A stretch of 64,000 nucleotides of DNA from Parvibaculum sp. (GCF_019635935.1 NZ_JAHBYN010000001.1:806001-870000), one strand, 5' to 3'; shown: positions 8,847 through 22,144, counted from the first letter of the stretch. The notes: a model not told the origin generated them from the sequence alone. Translations and numbers: made by a program.

Positions 8847-9557
8847 TCAAAACCAGGCCCTCACACCGATGCGCAGGGTCGTGTCCTCGACATCGCCACC
8901 GGCAGAACGGGTGATCGATGCCGTTTTTCCAAGATCGCGCTCCCAAACGAGATCGACGTAGGGTGCGAACTTCCGAGTGACTTCGTAGCGAAGCTGAAGA
9001 CCCGCCTCGATGCTGCTGAAGCCGGCGCCGACCCCGCGTTCGGGGACATCCTGTGCGAAGAGATTCAGCTCGACATGCGGTTCGGCGATCAGCTTCTGCG
9101 TGATCGGGAGATCGAAGCTCTGTTCGAAGCGCGCCGAAAAATCGCCTTTCGTCGAAAGAAAAGCGGTCACTTCCGTTTCAAAGAAATAAGGAGCGAGCCC
9201 CACGATACCCGCAGCGAGATAGGTTTCACCGCGGGGTTCGAAATCCTGCCGGACGCCGACCAGCAGGTCCCAGAAAGGATGGACATTCCGGCCATAGAAG
9301 AGCTGGGCTTCCGCCTCATGGAAGTCGCCGTCGGCAATCTCGCCCTCCGACCTTATCCAGAGGCGCTCGACATCACCACCGACCCAGCCATCGAGGTTCC
9401 AGTTCCACAGACCGCCACGCCTGTCGGCGTAGTCCACTTCCACCTTGATCATGTTGAAGAGATCGGGTCCATGATCGTCCGGCGCAGGTTCCTGTGCGTA
9501 TGACGCCGAGGCGATTCCGACAGCGAGGATGAGAGCGAGCGCAAGGACGTTTTTCAT
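8847..9557 (-). CDS. copB: Copper resistance protein CopB, outer-membrane
   Basis: A 236-residue outer-membrane protein. A signal peptide (MKNVLALALILAVGIASASYA) is followed directly by the conserved CopB beta-barrel domain, with WNWNLDGWVGGD, HPFWDLLVGVRQDF and a C-terminal aromatic residue (RAWF) typical of barrel proteins. The Met/His-rich N-terminal repeat present in the Pseudomonas protein is missing here, and the length fits the short CopB form. The start ATG at 9557 overlaps the stop of the oxidase gene (TGATG), so the two are coupled, as is usual for copAB. Proposed role: copper sequestration or permeability control at the outer membrane. Confidence 0.88.
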   Translation of the reverse strand: MKNVLALALILAVGIASASYAQEPAPDDHGPDLFNMIKVEVDYADRRGGLWNWNLDGWVGGDVERLWIRSEGEIADGDFHEAEAQLFYGRNVHPFWDLLVGVRQDFEPRGETYLAAGIVGLAPYFFETEVTAFLSTKGDFSARFEQSFDLPITQKLIAEPHVELNLFAQDVPERGVGAGFSSIEAGLQLRYEVTRKFAPYVDLVWERDLGKTASITRSAGGDVEDTTLRIGVRAWF

Positions 9558-11332
9558 CACATGCCTCCATGACCGGCATGCGACCCATGCGCCGCACCGT
9601 TTTTCGTGACACCGATCGGCACGACCGCACCATCCGGCGTAATCGCGCTTTCGGCCGTCTCCGGCGGCTCGACGATAAATGTCGTCATCATGCCCGACGC
9701 CATATGATAGAGCAGGTGGCAATGAAGCGGCCAGCCGCCGACCTCGCGCGCGGTCAGGACGACGGACACGGACTGCCCCGGCGGCACGATGACGGTATCC
9801 TTCAGCGGCCGACGATCCTTGCTGCCGGTTTCGAGCTCGAAGAACATGCCGTGCAGGTGCATCGGATGCGCCATCATCGTCTCGTTGACGAAGGTGAGAC
9901 GAACGCGCTCGCCATAGCGCACCCGGATCGGCCGGGCCTCGACGAAGCGCGCATCGTCGAGCGTCCAGACATAACGTTCCATGTTGCCGGTGAGGCGCAT
10001 TTCGATGGTGCGGGTCGGCTCGCTGTTGTCGACGTTGGGGCGAAGCGCGCGCAGGTCGCTGTAGGCCAGCACCCTTGCGTCCGGCGGGAAACCCGAGGCC
10101 CACCCGACCAGGCGGGTTTCCGACGCGTCCGCTTCCGCGCCAGCGTGCCCCATTCCGCTGTGATCCATGGTGCTATGGTCCATCGTGCTGTGGTCGACGG
10201 CGCCGGGATCATCCATCGCCCCCATGTCGTGACCGGCATGCGCGAGCCCCATATCGGCCATGCCGAGCAGCGCGCGGGGGCGCCGCTCAGGGATCGGTCC
10301 CGCCTCGCCTTCCGATGTCGCGAGCGTCGCGCGCGCGTAACCCGCGCGGTCGATTGACTCCGCGAACAGCGTGTAGGGCATGTCTTCCTTCGGCTCGACA
10401 ATGACATCGTAACGCTCGGCAACACCGATCCTGAGTTCGTCGACCGGCACCGGGTTCACATCATTGCCGTCCGCCGCGACGACGGTCATTTTCAAGCCCG
10501 GAATCCGCACGTCGAAGAGCGTCATCGCCGAGCCGTTGATCAGGCGCAGGCGAATGCGTTCGCCTTTGCGGAAGAGAAAGGTCTCGTTCTCCGCCGGCGT
10601 GCTGCCGTTGACCAGGAAGGAATAGCCGGTGACATCGGCCAGATCGGTCGGGTCCATGCGCATGGCGCCCCATTCGAGGCGATCCTTCATGGTGGCGCCG
10701 AGGCCTGCGTCACGCGCGTCGCGGAAGAAATCGAGCAGCGTGCGCTTGTTGTAATTGTAGTAGCCGGGATCGGCCTTGAGATTGCGCAGCACCGCGTCGG
10801 AATTCTCGGGCGTGATGTCGCCCAGCAGAACGACGTAATCGCGATCCGCGCTGAAGGGCGATGGCTTTGCCGGCTCGATGACAATCGCGCCGAGCACCGT
10901 CTGATCCTGGGTGCCGGAATGGCTGTGATACCAGTAGGTGCCGCTTTGGCGGATCGGGAAGGTGTAGGTGTAGGATCCGCCCGGCGGAATGCCCATGAAG
11001 CCGTTAAAACCGGGTGCACCGTCCATGATGCCGGGGAGCAGCAGCCCGTGCCAATGCACCGATGTCGTTTCGTCGGTCTTGTTGACGACGGTGATCGTCG
11101 CGTCCTCACCCTCTTCAAGCCGCAGAGTCGGCCCCGGAACGCCGCCATTGATCACCATTTTCTCGACCGTCCGGCCGCCGACCTCGAGCCGTACCGTGTC
11201 GACGGTCAGGTGATATTCACCGGCGAGGGCCGGCGCGGCGCTGGGCAGCACCCAGAGCAGCGCGGCGCCGAGGATGGCGCTTGTCCATCCACGCATGAGA
11301 GGCGCAGGGCCGGAAAAAATTTTCGGAAACAT
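9557..11332 (-). CDS. copA: Periplasmic multicopper oxidase CopA/PcoA family
   Basis: A 591-residue copper oxidase thought to convert Cu(I) to Cu(II) in the periplasm and to bind extra copper. All four copper-ligand motifs are visible: HWHG (about residue 92), WYHSHS (about 134), HPMHLHG (about 488) and HCHLLYH followed by a Met (about 537). Between the second and third cupredoxin domains a Met/His insert carries repeated MDHS-type motifs (about 370-415). The N-terminus has a hydrophobic leader, but I see no twin-Arg motif, unlike most CopA proteins. The start at 11332 was chosen for GGAG nine bases upstream; the ATG five codons earlier has none. CopB follows with TGATG coupling. Confidence 0.92.
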   Translation of the reverse strand: MFPKIFSGPAPLMRGWTSAILGAALLWVLPSAAPALAGEYHLTVDTVRLEVGGRTVEKMVINGGVPGPTLRLEEGEDATITVVNKTDETTSVHWHGLLLPGIMDGAPGFNGFMGIPPGGSYTYTFPIRQSGTYWYHSHSGTQDQTVLGAIVIEPAKPSPFSADRDYVVLLGDITPENSDAVLRNLKADPGYYNYNKRTLLDFFRDARDAGLGATMKDRLEWGAMRMDPTDLADVTGYSFLVNGSTPAENETFLFRKGERIRLRLINGSAMTLFDVRIPGLKMTVVAADGNDVNPVPVDELRIGVAERYDVIVEPKEDMPYTLFAESIDRAGYARATLATSEGEAGPIPERRPRALLGMADMGLAHAGHDMGAMDDPGAVDHSTMDHSTMDHSGMGHAGAEADASETRLVGWASGFPPDARVLAYSDLRALRPNVDNSEPTRTIEMRLTGNMERYVWTLDDARFVEARPIRVRYGERVRLTFVNETMMAHPMHLHGMFFELETGSKDRRPLKDTVIVPPGQSVSVVLTAREVGGWPLHCHLLYHMASGMMTTFIVEPPETAESAITPDGAVVPIGVTKNGAAHGSHAGHGGM

Positions 11333-11396
11333 CGTGAAGCACTCCATTCAATGGCAAAAAGGACGCAGGGGCGTCCCATTCCAGAGAATGGCGGCT

Positions 11397-11819
11397 CTAG
11401 ATCAGCAGGCGCCCGGTGCGGACGAAGACTTCGGCATAGCTGTGAAGGGAATGCGTTCGTCGTTCCGGCGGCCCACGGGACGTGAAGGCACCGGCGGGCA
11501 TCGCGAAAACCAGCGTCACCTGCGTCGGCCAGACGACGCTCTGCGATATCGGATCCGGCAGCGAGACCAAGGCGGGCAGCATCGCCGGAGACGACATCGC
11601 GATGGCGCAGGCGGTTTCGTCGTCAAGGCAACCTTCGGCGGACACACCATCCGGCTGCCCGTGAGCTTTATATGCGACAGCTTCATGGTGGCTGTGAGAG
11701 GCGGACACCGCAGTTGCCGACGCGGCGTTGGCGGAGGGCGCAGGCCAGCAATGGCCCAGCGCGATGAACACCACGCTCAGGACGTACAAAGCCGATATGT
11801 GTGCCCGGACCCGTTTCAT
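11397..11819 (-). CDS. Small secreted protein at the head of the copper operon
   Basis: A 140-residue protein with a signal peptide (about residues 1-32), a His cluster (SHSHHEAVAYKAHG) and two Cys (in EGCLDDETACAIA). The rest is low in known motifs, and I do not recognise the family. It is the first gene after the MerR-type promoter at 11826-11856 and is followed 64 bases later by the oxidase gene. The predicted transcription start falls at or within a base or two of the ATG at 11819, and there is no good ribosome site, so translation may be leaderless. A metal-binding role is inferred from the His residues and position. Confidence 0.6.
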   Translation of the reverse strand: MKRVRAHISALYVLSVVFIALGHCWPAPSANAASATAVSASHSHHEAVAYKAHGQPDGVSAEGCLDDETACAIAMSSPAMLPALVSLPDPISQSVVWPTQVTLVFAMPAGAFTSRGPPERRTHSLHSYAEVFVRTGRLLI

Positions 11820-11825
11820 GGCTTT

Positions 11826-11856
11826 ACAATGCGACCTTCCACCATGGGAAGGTCAA
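11826..11856 (-). promoter_or_regulatory. CueR/MerR-type copper-responsive promoter
   Basis: On the minus strand a -35 box TTGACC (11851-11856) and a -10 box CATTGT (11826-11831) are separated by 19 bases, the long spacing that MerR-family activators correct. The spacer region holds the dyad ACCTTCC-N6-GGAAGGT (11834-11853). The same arrangement and arms are known from CueR-controlled copA promoters of enterobacteria. It would drive the copper genes below 11819. No cueR-like gene is visible in the window, so the regulator must be encoded elsewhere. Confidence 0.8.
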
Positions 11857-12554
11857 GCAGAAAATCGCACAAGGGCGGTTTGCCGCAGCGTCACGGACAA
11901 GAGACAGGTCCTACTACCCAAGATCACGTCTGTTACTGCACGGGCGAGCACACAACACATTCCAAGTCTTTGAAACAAAAGGCGACTCGCTCAAATCCTT
12001 CATAGGTTAGTGCGCTCGACCTGATCTTGCGGCCTGCTTCATATCAGAAGCTGAAATCGAGGGTCCGGCAGCGATAATGTAGCGTTAGCGCCATAAACGG
12101 TCATCAACTTCAAGCTTCACATCGAGCACCTGGATACTTGGCCGGAACGATCAGACGCACGAATTTCTCGAAGACGTCGGTCCTTCTGCGCGTCTTCCGG
12201 CAACAGGGGAATCTGCCGCCACGGCCTTGTGAGAGACACCTCGGCCGCGGGGTTCCCCGTGGCTTCGTCTCAACAGAGCAAGCTCACTGGAGCTTGAAAG
12301 GCACGATTAGGAGGAGCATTCCGCCGACACAGTCTTCGAGCTCTCGCGTCACGCGCTCGAACTGTACAGGCTGAGTGGTAGCACGTTTATTCATGCCCTG
12401 CCGCGCAAAGATACACCGCACGCGATAGCGCAAAACGTCAACGCCACGCCGGTCATCGTGACAGCGGCGAAGGCGAGGCCCGCTTCGGGCGCGCGGGGGC
12501 TATTCCGAACTGAAGTGCACCGCCTAGGGACCATTCCCGAAACAGGCCTTACAC
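11857..12554. other. About 700 bases without a supported gene
   Basis: This stretch separates the copper promoter from the end of the czcA-type gene. A plus-strand frame at 12138-12374 (78 codons) has no recognisable motif and an Arg/Ser/Thr-rich composition typical of non-coding frames. A minus-strand frame at 12391-12534 would encode 47 residues with one hydrophobic stretch, but it lacks a convincing ribosome site. I see no inverted repeats of an IS. It may be a decayed junction between two separately acquired metal modules. Confidence 0.5.
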
Positions 12555-16979
<4,425 letters not shown>

Positions 16980-16983
<4 letters not shown>

Positions 16984-18269
16984 TGCTTGTGCTCTGTATT
17001 GGAAAGGAGGGAAACATGGCTGTCGCTCAGGCGATCGAGGCGCGCGCCGTCGAGATGAAAACGGCGGAGCAGTTCGATCCGGCGGGAACGGGCATCGGTC
17101 AGGGCGCGTTGGGCTTCCGTTACCTCAAGCAGCGTGAAGGCGGTGCCGCCCCGGTTGAACCCTTCGCGGACCAGCGCCGCCGCCCGTTCGAGCCGGGGAA
17201 GAACCTCGGCATCGAGCCGGCCGATTTCATCGGCACCGGCGGATCGCGCGGCGGTCAGGCGATCGATCTCGCGCTGCCGCCTGTTCCGCGCCGCGGCAAT
17301 ATCGATCTCCGCCGCCAGCTGTTCGGCCTGGGCCCGCTCGATATTGCCCCGATTGGTGTCGTAAACACCGAGAGGGATCGAAACCCCGAAAACCACCGCA
17401 ACATCGTCATCGGCCGAGAAGTGACGAAGTCCCGCGCGCAACGAAACATCCTGGACGCTGTTGGCCCTCTCAAAGCGGACACGCGCGGCCGCCGTCTCAC
17501 GCGCCGCCGTCAGGAGCGCGAGATCCGCGGAATCATCGTCGCGCGGCTCGCGCGCCGTGAGCCGGGTGAACCCGGTCTCGTCCAGCCGGAAATCCCCGTC
17601 CCCGCCCCAATAGGAGGCGAGCGTCGCGCGGGCCGCCCGCGCACTCCGGGCTGCCTGCTCGCTGTCGATCTGCGCCTGAGAGAGCGTTGCAAGGACGCGC
17701 TCATGCACGAACTGCGGATCGAGCGCCCGCTCGGCGCGGCGCCGAAACTCGCCTTCCAGCTGCTTGACCGCCACGAGACGGTCGTCCGCAAGCGCCGCCG
17801 CTGCCTGCGCTGCAAGGGCTTCGACCCAGGCAGACTGCACTTCGGCGGCCAGATCGAGAAGACTGGCGATCCTTCGCCTTTCCGCCTGCGCCAGTTCCGC
17901 CCCGGCGATATCCGTTCGGGCCTTTCTTTTGCCGCCACGCTCCCACAGCTCCTCGTAATAAAGCGTGGTCGACGTCTCATCGAAACGCGAATAATTGCCC
18001 GATCCGCCGAAATCCTCCATTTCGACACCGAGAACCGGATTGGGCCGCGTGCCGGCCTGGTCGAGATGGGCCTCGGCAGCCCGAATACGTGCGGCACCGG
18101 CTCTCGCCGTCGGGTCGAAGTCGATCGTCCGTGCGAGAACATCGGACAAGGTCAGCGTTTGAGGCTGTGCGTTGACGTCGGTCGCCGGGAACAGGGCGAG
18201 AAAGGCGATACCGAACGACAACGCAAGCCGGTAGAGCGCCAGACGGCGCGCATCGCGGATGAGCGGCAT
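16980..18269 (-). CDS. czcC: Outer-membrane efflux channel, CzcC/TolC-like
   Basis: A 429-residue outer-membrane factor. A signal peptide (about residues 1-35, cleavage near VNA) precedes two repeated OEP-type alpha-helical halves rich in Ala, Glu and Arg with long coiled-coil heptads (about 60-220 and 260-410). GTRPNPVLGVEMEDFGG is typical of CzcC proteins. It forms the trimeric exit duct of the CzcCBA complex. It is the first of the three pump genes, 53 bases after the small secreted protein, and its stop overlaps the start of czcB. Confidence 0.87.
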
Positions 18270-18322
18270 GATATGATCTCACAGGCAGGCGTAAATTGGT
18301 CCGCATCCGGAGATGCGGGCGA

Positions 18323-18709
18323 TCAAACGCTGGCTGAGAGTTGTTTGGGAGGACGTTCGGGGCCGTGGACAGGCATACCGGAACGGGCCTGATCCGGCGC
18401 AACGGCCAGCCTGTCCTTGTTCCGGTCAATGCATATGCCGGCGCTGGCCCAGAGGGGCAAATTCGGTTGCCCGTCCCCGTGATGATGATGTTCGGGGCCT
18501 GCCGTGCCATCCAGAGACGCCTTGTCGATGCTCCCGTCGAAGGCGGCATCAAGCTGATTGACCGGATGATGATCGTGTTCGTCCGCCGCGTCCCACTGAT
18601 GCTCCAGTTCGTGCAAGGCCTGCACGGTGGACGCCGCTGAAAAAGTGGCCATCAAGACGATGCACAGCACCGTCAAGACAGATTTCAGCGGGGATTGGCG
18701 GCGCGTCAT
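18323..18709 (-). CDS. Small secreted His-rich protein preceding the czc operon (CzcI-like position)
   Basis: A 128-residue exported protein with a signal peptide (about residues 1-30) and two His clusters (DEHDHHPVNQ and PEHHHHGDG). No enzyme motif is visible. It has the position and composition of the short CzcI-type proteins that precede czcCBA in other bacteria, which are proposed to bind metal or modulate the response; I cannot confirm homology. AGGATC lies upstream of the ATG at 18709. It is probably the first gene of the czc transcript. Confidence 0.6.
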   Translation of the reverse strand: MTRRQSPLKSVLTVLCIVLMATFSAASTVQALHELEHQWDAADEHDHHPVNQLDAAFDGSIDKASLDGTAGPEHHHHGDGQPNLPLWASAGICIDRNKDRLAVAPDQARSGMPVHGPERPPKQLSASV

Positions 18710-19002
18710 GCGGTGATCCTATGGATGAAGCGCAGTGATGGCAAGATTCCGTAATCGACCATCGAGAGTCTCAAAGGCGAGTTCCGGGATGTTGAGCGTT
18801 TCGCTCATTCCGGCCCGAGGGTTTGGGCTAAGAGTGCCTCTTCAGTTAAGGCCGTATAATAGGGCCTCGGCGTAGGGCCGAAGTCGGGTTGGGCGGGGCG
18901 GCGGGAGGCAAGACTCATGTCCACCTCACCTGCCGATACATCGTCCGATACTTGACCTGAGCCCCAAGTTTCATCCAGTCGGAAGTAGAGTCTGTTGATC
19001 AT
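18710..19002. other. Intergenic stretch between the czc operon and the IS
   Basis: About 290 bases that include any czc promoter and a solitary 27-base sequence resembling an IS end (18953-18979). A minus-strand frame at 18805-19053 crosses the IS end and has no recognisable motif, so I do not call it a gene. I found no clear MerR-type dyad here. Confidence 0.5.
18953..18979 (+). repeat. Copy 1 of a 27-base direct repeat flanking the IS and the XRE gene
   Basis: The sequence starts TGACCTGAGCCCCAAG and ends CATCCAGT. A near copy in the same orientation lies at 20625-20650, with three substitutions and one missing T. The TGACCTG start resembles an IS3-type terminus, so both may be solo ends of a lost IS. 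They could also be leftover sites used by another recombination event. Confidence 0.5.
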
Positions 19003-19049
19003 TGAACTTGCCCCCAACCTTGGACCGGCCGGGCTGGTAAATTCCGGCT

Positions 19050-19901
19050 TCATCTGACGGCAGGCTGGCCGGGGTTGCCGGCCGGAAGATGAAGCCTGAT
19101 CGGCACTTCGTTTCCGATCGCACTGTGCGGTCGGACCTCGTTGTAGTCTCTACGCCAAGCCTCGCATTTTGATCGCGCTTCGTCGAGGCTCAGGAACCAG
19201 TTGGCGTTCAGGCACTCCGCCCGGAACTTGCCATTGAGGCTTTCGATGAAGGCATTGTCCGTCGGTTTGCCTGGCCGTGAGAAGTCGAGCGTGACGCCCC
19301 GCATGAAGGCCCACAGATCGAGCTCGCGAGAGATGAACTCCGGGCCATTGTCGAGGCGGATCGTCTTCGGGTAACCCGCTTGTCGTGCCGCACGCTCAAG
19401 CGTGTCGACCACATCTGCCCCCTTGTAGCTAAAGCGCACATCGATCGCCGGCGAGAACCGCGTGAAGGTATCGACGACCGTGAGCACACGGATCTTCTTC
19501 CCGTCAAAGAGCTGGTCGTGGACGAAGTCCATTGCCCAGACCTGGTTGGGCTCTTGTGCCGGAGAGCGCCCCTCCCGCAGCTTCGCCTTGACCCGTCTCT
19601 TGGGAGACTTGTTCCGCAATTGCAGGCCCATCTCGCGATAGAGCCGGCAGACACGCTTTGCATTGACCTGCCATCCTTCCCGCTGAAGGAGAACATGGAT
19701 GCGGCGATAACCATACCGCACCCGCGTCTCCGCGATCTCCCTGATCCGCTGCTTGAGTGCCGTCGGGTCGTCACGCTTCGACCGGTAGTGATAGGTCGAC
19801 CGGTCAACGGGCACCGCCTGGCATGCGCGGCGTATGCTGACCTGCCAGACCGATCGAACATGGTCGACCAGCCGCCGCTTCCGGGCAGGCCTCAGATTTT
19901 T
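19050..19901 (-). CDS. IS3-family transposase, OrfB frame (DDE integrase domain)
   Basis: The frame encodes a retroviral-type integrase core with all three acidic residues: Asp in WAMDFVHDQ, Asp in LDNGPEF and Glu in FIESLNGKFRAE. An N-terminal HTH_21-type segment (RYGYRRIHVLLQREGW) precedes it. OrfB is probably made as an OrfAB fusion by a -1 frameshift at the A5 run (19897-19901, minus-strand reading) just before the OrfA stop. I start the feature at that run. A GTG at 19814 could also start a shorter protein. Confidence 0.85.
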   Translation of the reverse strand, partial: KNLRPARKRRLVDHVRSVWQVSIRRACQAVPVDRSTYHYRSKRDDPTALKQRIREIAETRVRYGYRRIHVLLQREGWQVNAKRVCRLYREMGLQLRNKSPKRRVKAKLREGRSPAQEPNQVWAMDFVHDQLFDGKKIRVLTVVDTFTRFSPAIDVRFSYKGADVVDTLERAARQAGYPKTIRLDNGPEFISRELDLWAFMRGVTLDFSRPGKPTDNAFIESLNGKFRAECLNANWFLSLDEARSKCEAWRRDYNEVRPHSAIGNEVPIRLHLPAGNPGQPAVR

Positions 19902-20158
19902 CGGCGGATGACGTCCTGCAGCATCTCCTTGTCCAGAGAGAGGTCAGCCACCAGCTTCTTCAGCCGCTGGTTCTCCTCCTCAAGCTGCTTCAGGCGCTTC
20001 ATCTCCGATGGCATCAGACCGCCATACTTCTTGCGCCAGTTGTAATAGGTCGCTTCGGAAATCCCCGCCTTCCGGCAGACCTCCCCGACCGTCGTCCCTT
20101 CCTCTACCTGGCGCAAAACGAACGCTATCTGCTGCTCGCTGAACTTCGTCTTCTTCAT
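19892..20158 (-). CDS. IS3-family transposase, OrfA (helix-turn-helix protein)
   Basis: An 88-residue protein with a HTH_Tnp_1 domain (FSEQQIAFVLRQVEEG...GISEATYYNWRKKYGG) and a leucine-zipper-like coiled coil (about residues 50-75, QLEEENQRLKKLVADL). It binds the IS ends and regulates transposition. The last codons overlap the OrfB frame at a run of five A residues, the usual programmed frameshift site. The start ATG at 20158 has an AGGA-type site upstream (GGAGGA). Confidence 0.87.
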   Translation of the reverse strand: MKKTKFSEQQIAFVLRQVEEGTTVGEVCRKAGISEATYYNWRKKYGGLMPSEMKRLKQLEEENQRLKKLVADLSLDKEMLQDVIRRKI

Positions 20159-20273
20159 GGAAAATCCTCCGCTCGGCCAGGAACGGTAAATTAGAATTTT
20201 CCAGCTTCAAACGGTCCAGTTTCCGGGGAGCAGGTCAAGCTGATATCAACATTTACCGCACGGGCGGTAGAAG

Positions 20274-20534
20274 CTAACGCCGCTTTCTGCCGCCCTTGAG
20301 CGTCTCCGGTTCGCGCTCTCCTGCTTTCGGTTTTTCAAAAAACCGAACAATCTCAATATCCAGAGCGATAGCCAATCTTTCCAATACCGCGACGGTCGGA
20401 TTCTCCAAACCACGCTCGACTCGACTGACATAAGTCCGATCAACTTGTGCGTCTACCGCCAATGCCTCCTGGGAAAGCCCACGACGGACTCTAAGTTTTC
20501 TGAGATTTCTGGCAACCAGTGACCGGGCATGCAT
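20274..20534 (-). CDS. XRE-family HTH transcriptional regulator
   Basis: An 86-residue protein consisting almost only of a Cro/CI-type helix-turn-helix (about residues 8-65). It contains LRKLRVRRGLSQEALA, the recognition region VDRTYVSRVERGLENP and LERLAIALDI, followed by a Lys/Arg-rich tail. It has no sensor domain. It lies between the IS and the recombinase operon, in the same direction as both, and may regulate the element; this is inference. A GGAG site (AAGGAGA region read on the plus strand) is not in position for it, and its start follows GCATGC at 20534. Confidence 0.82.
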   Translation of the reverse strand: MHARSLVARNLRKLRVRRGLSQEALAVDAQVDRTYVSRVERGLENPTVAVLERLAIALDIEIVRFFEKPKAGEREPETLKGGRKRR

Positions 20535-20624
20535 AACCCGAACTTCACAAGGAGAGACTGATTAAACCACGGACTTTAGTCCTACCTTTTGTCGTCCAGT
20601 TAATTTCTGCACTATTGAGACGCT

Positions 20625-20650
20625 GATCTGAGCTCCGAGTTTCATCCAGT
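20625..20650 (+). repeat. Copy 2 of the direct repeat flanking the IS and the XRE gene
   Basis: The sequence starts TGATCTGAGCTCCGAG and ends CATCCAGT, in the same orientation as copy 1 at 18953-18979. It lies 31 bases past the end of the last recombinase gene of the minus-strand operon, within a short non-coding stretch. Confidence 0.5.
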
Positions 20651-20680
20651 AGGGCTCCCGCAAAAAGCCGTCCCGCAGCG

Positions 20681-22057
20681 TCAATACAGTTGATCGGCTA
20701 TTTCTCTTAGGATTGCTGATGCTTCAGCCGTCCGACCTGCCTTTAGATGGCGCGCAGCTTTTTGTAGAACTTTGTGATGTTCGAGACGTCGCACGAGCGT
20801 GTTCTCATGCAGCTCAAGTTGGCGCAGTCGGGTCGCCAATTTTTCCGCCTTGGCTGCGTCGGAAATGCGAATGCGACGATTGAGCACGTAGGTCAGATAG
20901 GGCCGAAGCGACGTTGAACTCGAATGGCCCATCATCTCGGCCGCCTTGACGAGAATTGTCTCGATCCAACTCGACTCCGAACCGACCATTCCGTCGTCGA
21001 AGATTGCGTCTACCAACGTCTCAATGGTGCGTACCGCGTACCGGGCGCGGAGGCGATGGATGCTGGCGCGCGCAACTCCCGCCTTCCTGAACGTTTGGCG
21101 ACCAATCGAGGTCACACTGTCGAGATGCAGGGGCATTCCAGTGGTACTGGACAGGAATATCTCGTCTGGCTCGCGATAGCCTACGAAGGTCTTGAGGCAA
21201 TGCGAAACGATGTCACGGCGTCCGAACTGTATATAGTCGAGCGTGCGGATGAGTAGGTCTGGTGGGACGTGTAGAGGCTTCGACCTGCCACCTTTGCGCT
21301 CGACCACGACGGTCCAAGGTTCGTCCCGCTCAATCAAGTCGGCAAGCTGGTCGCTTGTGGGCATGTGCGACTTGCCCACGCGCATGAACTCTGCGCGACG
21401 TGGCCCCGCCTCCTCGGCCCACGAGAACATTAGTGAGTCCCGCTCACCGTGCAGGCGCTCGACCGCGACCTCGTGCAGGTCGCGGATTTCCTCTTCCGTC
21501 GGCGTATGGCGGACATGAGCACTCTGGCTCGGCTCGCTGAGCGTCAGCGGTGTCGTCCAACTACCGTAGACGCGACCGAGCCGTCCTTTGGTATAGCCGC
21601 GCTTGGCGCTGATTGGAAACACGACATGCGCCATCTGAGCGGGGAGTTCGTCCTCGGCGTAGATGCCAACCTGGAACCGGATCCGCCTGTTCTCCTCGGC
21701 CCAGCGGTAGAAGGCGAAGATCGTCTTCAGTGACATGTTCACGCGGCCGATGGAGACCCTCTGGGCGCGGCGCAGGTGCTCGCGCCATGCTATCAGGAAT
21801 TCGTCGTCCACCGACTGCCAGGTCCTGCCGCGCTGCCGGCAGAAGCGTAGAAACGGTCGAATGACCTTGGCATACTCCCGCGCGCTGCTGGCGGCCACGC
21901 CGTAGTCGACCACAACGGTACGGAACCAGTCGGAGGCGGCCTCGTCGATGCCATCGGGCCAGACCAGCGTCGGAACATCGGCCCAGGACTGCCCCTTGAT
22001 CTTGCAGCTCGCGTTGGTGCGGACGATGAGACCGAGTGAAGGATCCGGTTCAGCCAT
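20681..22057 (-). CDS. Tyrosine recombinase/integrase, last gene of the thyA-recombinase operon
   Basis: A 458-residue site-specific recombinase. A SAM-like core-binding domain (about residues 40-140) precedes a catalytic domain with the full set of residues. These are Arg in EEAGPRRAEF, Lys in ERKGGRSKP, His-x-x-Arg in IHRLRARYA, His in MMGHSSS and the nucleophile Tyr in PYLTYVLN. A coiled coil of about 60 residues (LATRLRQLELHENTLVRRLEHH region) follows. The ATG at 22057 has GGAG eight bases upstream; the frame runs 29 codons further but without a site. An 87-base gap separates it from the preceding gene, while the other genes of the operon overlap. Confidence 0.85.
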   Translation of the reverse strand: MAEPDPSLGLIVRTNASCKIKGQSWADVPTLVWPDGIDEAASDWFRTVVVDYGVAASSAREYAKVIRPFLRFCRQRGRTWQSVDDEFLIAWREHLRRAQRVSIGRVNMSLKTIFAFYRWAEENRRIRFQVGIYAEDELPAQMAHVVFPISAKRGYTKGRLGRVYGSWTTPLTLSEPSQSAHVRHTPTEEEIRDLHEVAVERLHGERDSLMFSWAEEAGPRRAEFMRVGKSHMPTSDQLADLIERDEPWTVVVERKGGRSKPLHVPPDLLIRTLDYIQFGRRDIVSHCLKTFVGYREPDEIFLSSTTGMPLHLDSVTSIGRQTFRKAGVARASIHRLRARYAVRTIETLVDAIFDDGMVGSESSWIETILVKAAEMMGHSSSTSLRPYLTYVLNRRIRISDAAKAEKLATRLRQLELHENTLVRRLEHHKVLQKAARHLKAGRTAEASAILREIADQLY

Positions 22058-22144
22058 GCTCACTCTCCTCGTAAACGAGCATTTCGCGGCGGCCTGCACG
22101 ACAACACGGCATCGAGGCGCTTCTATTAGGACGCGGAAGGTCAC

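Larger units (their letters stand above)
19003..20237 (-). mobile_element. Intact IS3-family insertion sequence (IS407-like), 1235 bases
   Basis: The element is bounded by imperfect inverted ends: TGAACTTGCCCCC...TGGACCG at 19003 and its counterpart, read on the minus strand, TGACCTGCTCCCC...TGGACCG at 20237. A shared GCTGG-AAATTC lies further in. Between them are orfA and orfB in the usual overlapping arrangement. Both reading frames are intact, so the IS may be active. The four bases flanking each end (TCAT and AGCT) do not match, so no simple target duplication is visible. Confidence 0.85.

Noticed and set aside
12138..12374. Possible small gene or recombinase remnant in the gap after the copper locus
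   Set aside because: Neither the frame itself nor the neighbouring frame (with VFELSRHALELYRLSG) gives a motif that I can assign, and no ribosome site is seen.
18805..19053. Open frame of 82 codons running across the left IS end
   Set aside because: It starts inside the IS and ends outside, with no motif; most likely chance.
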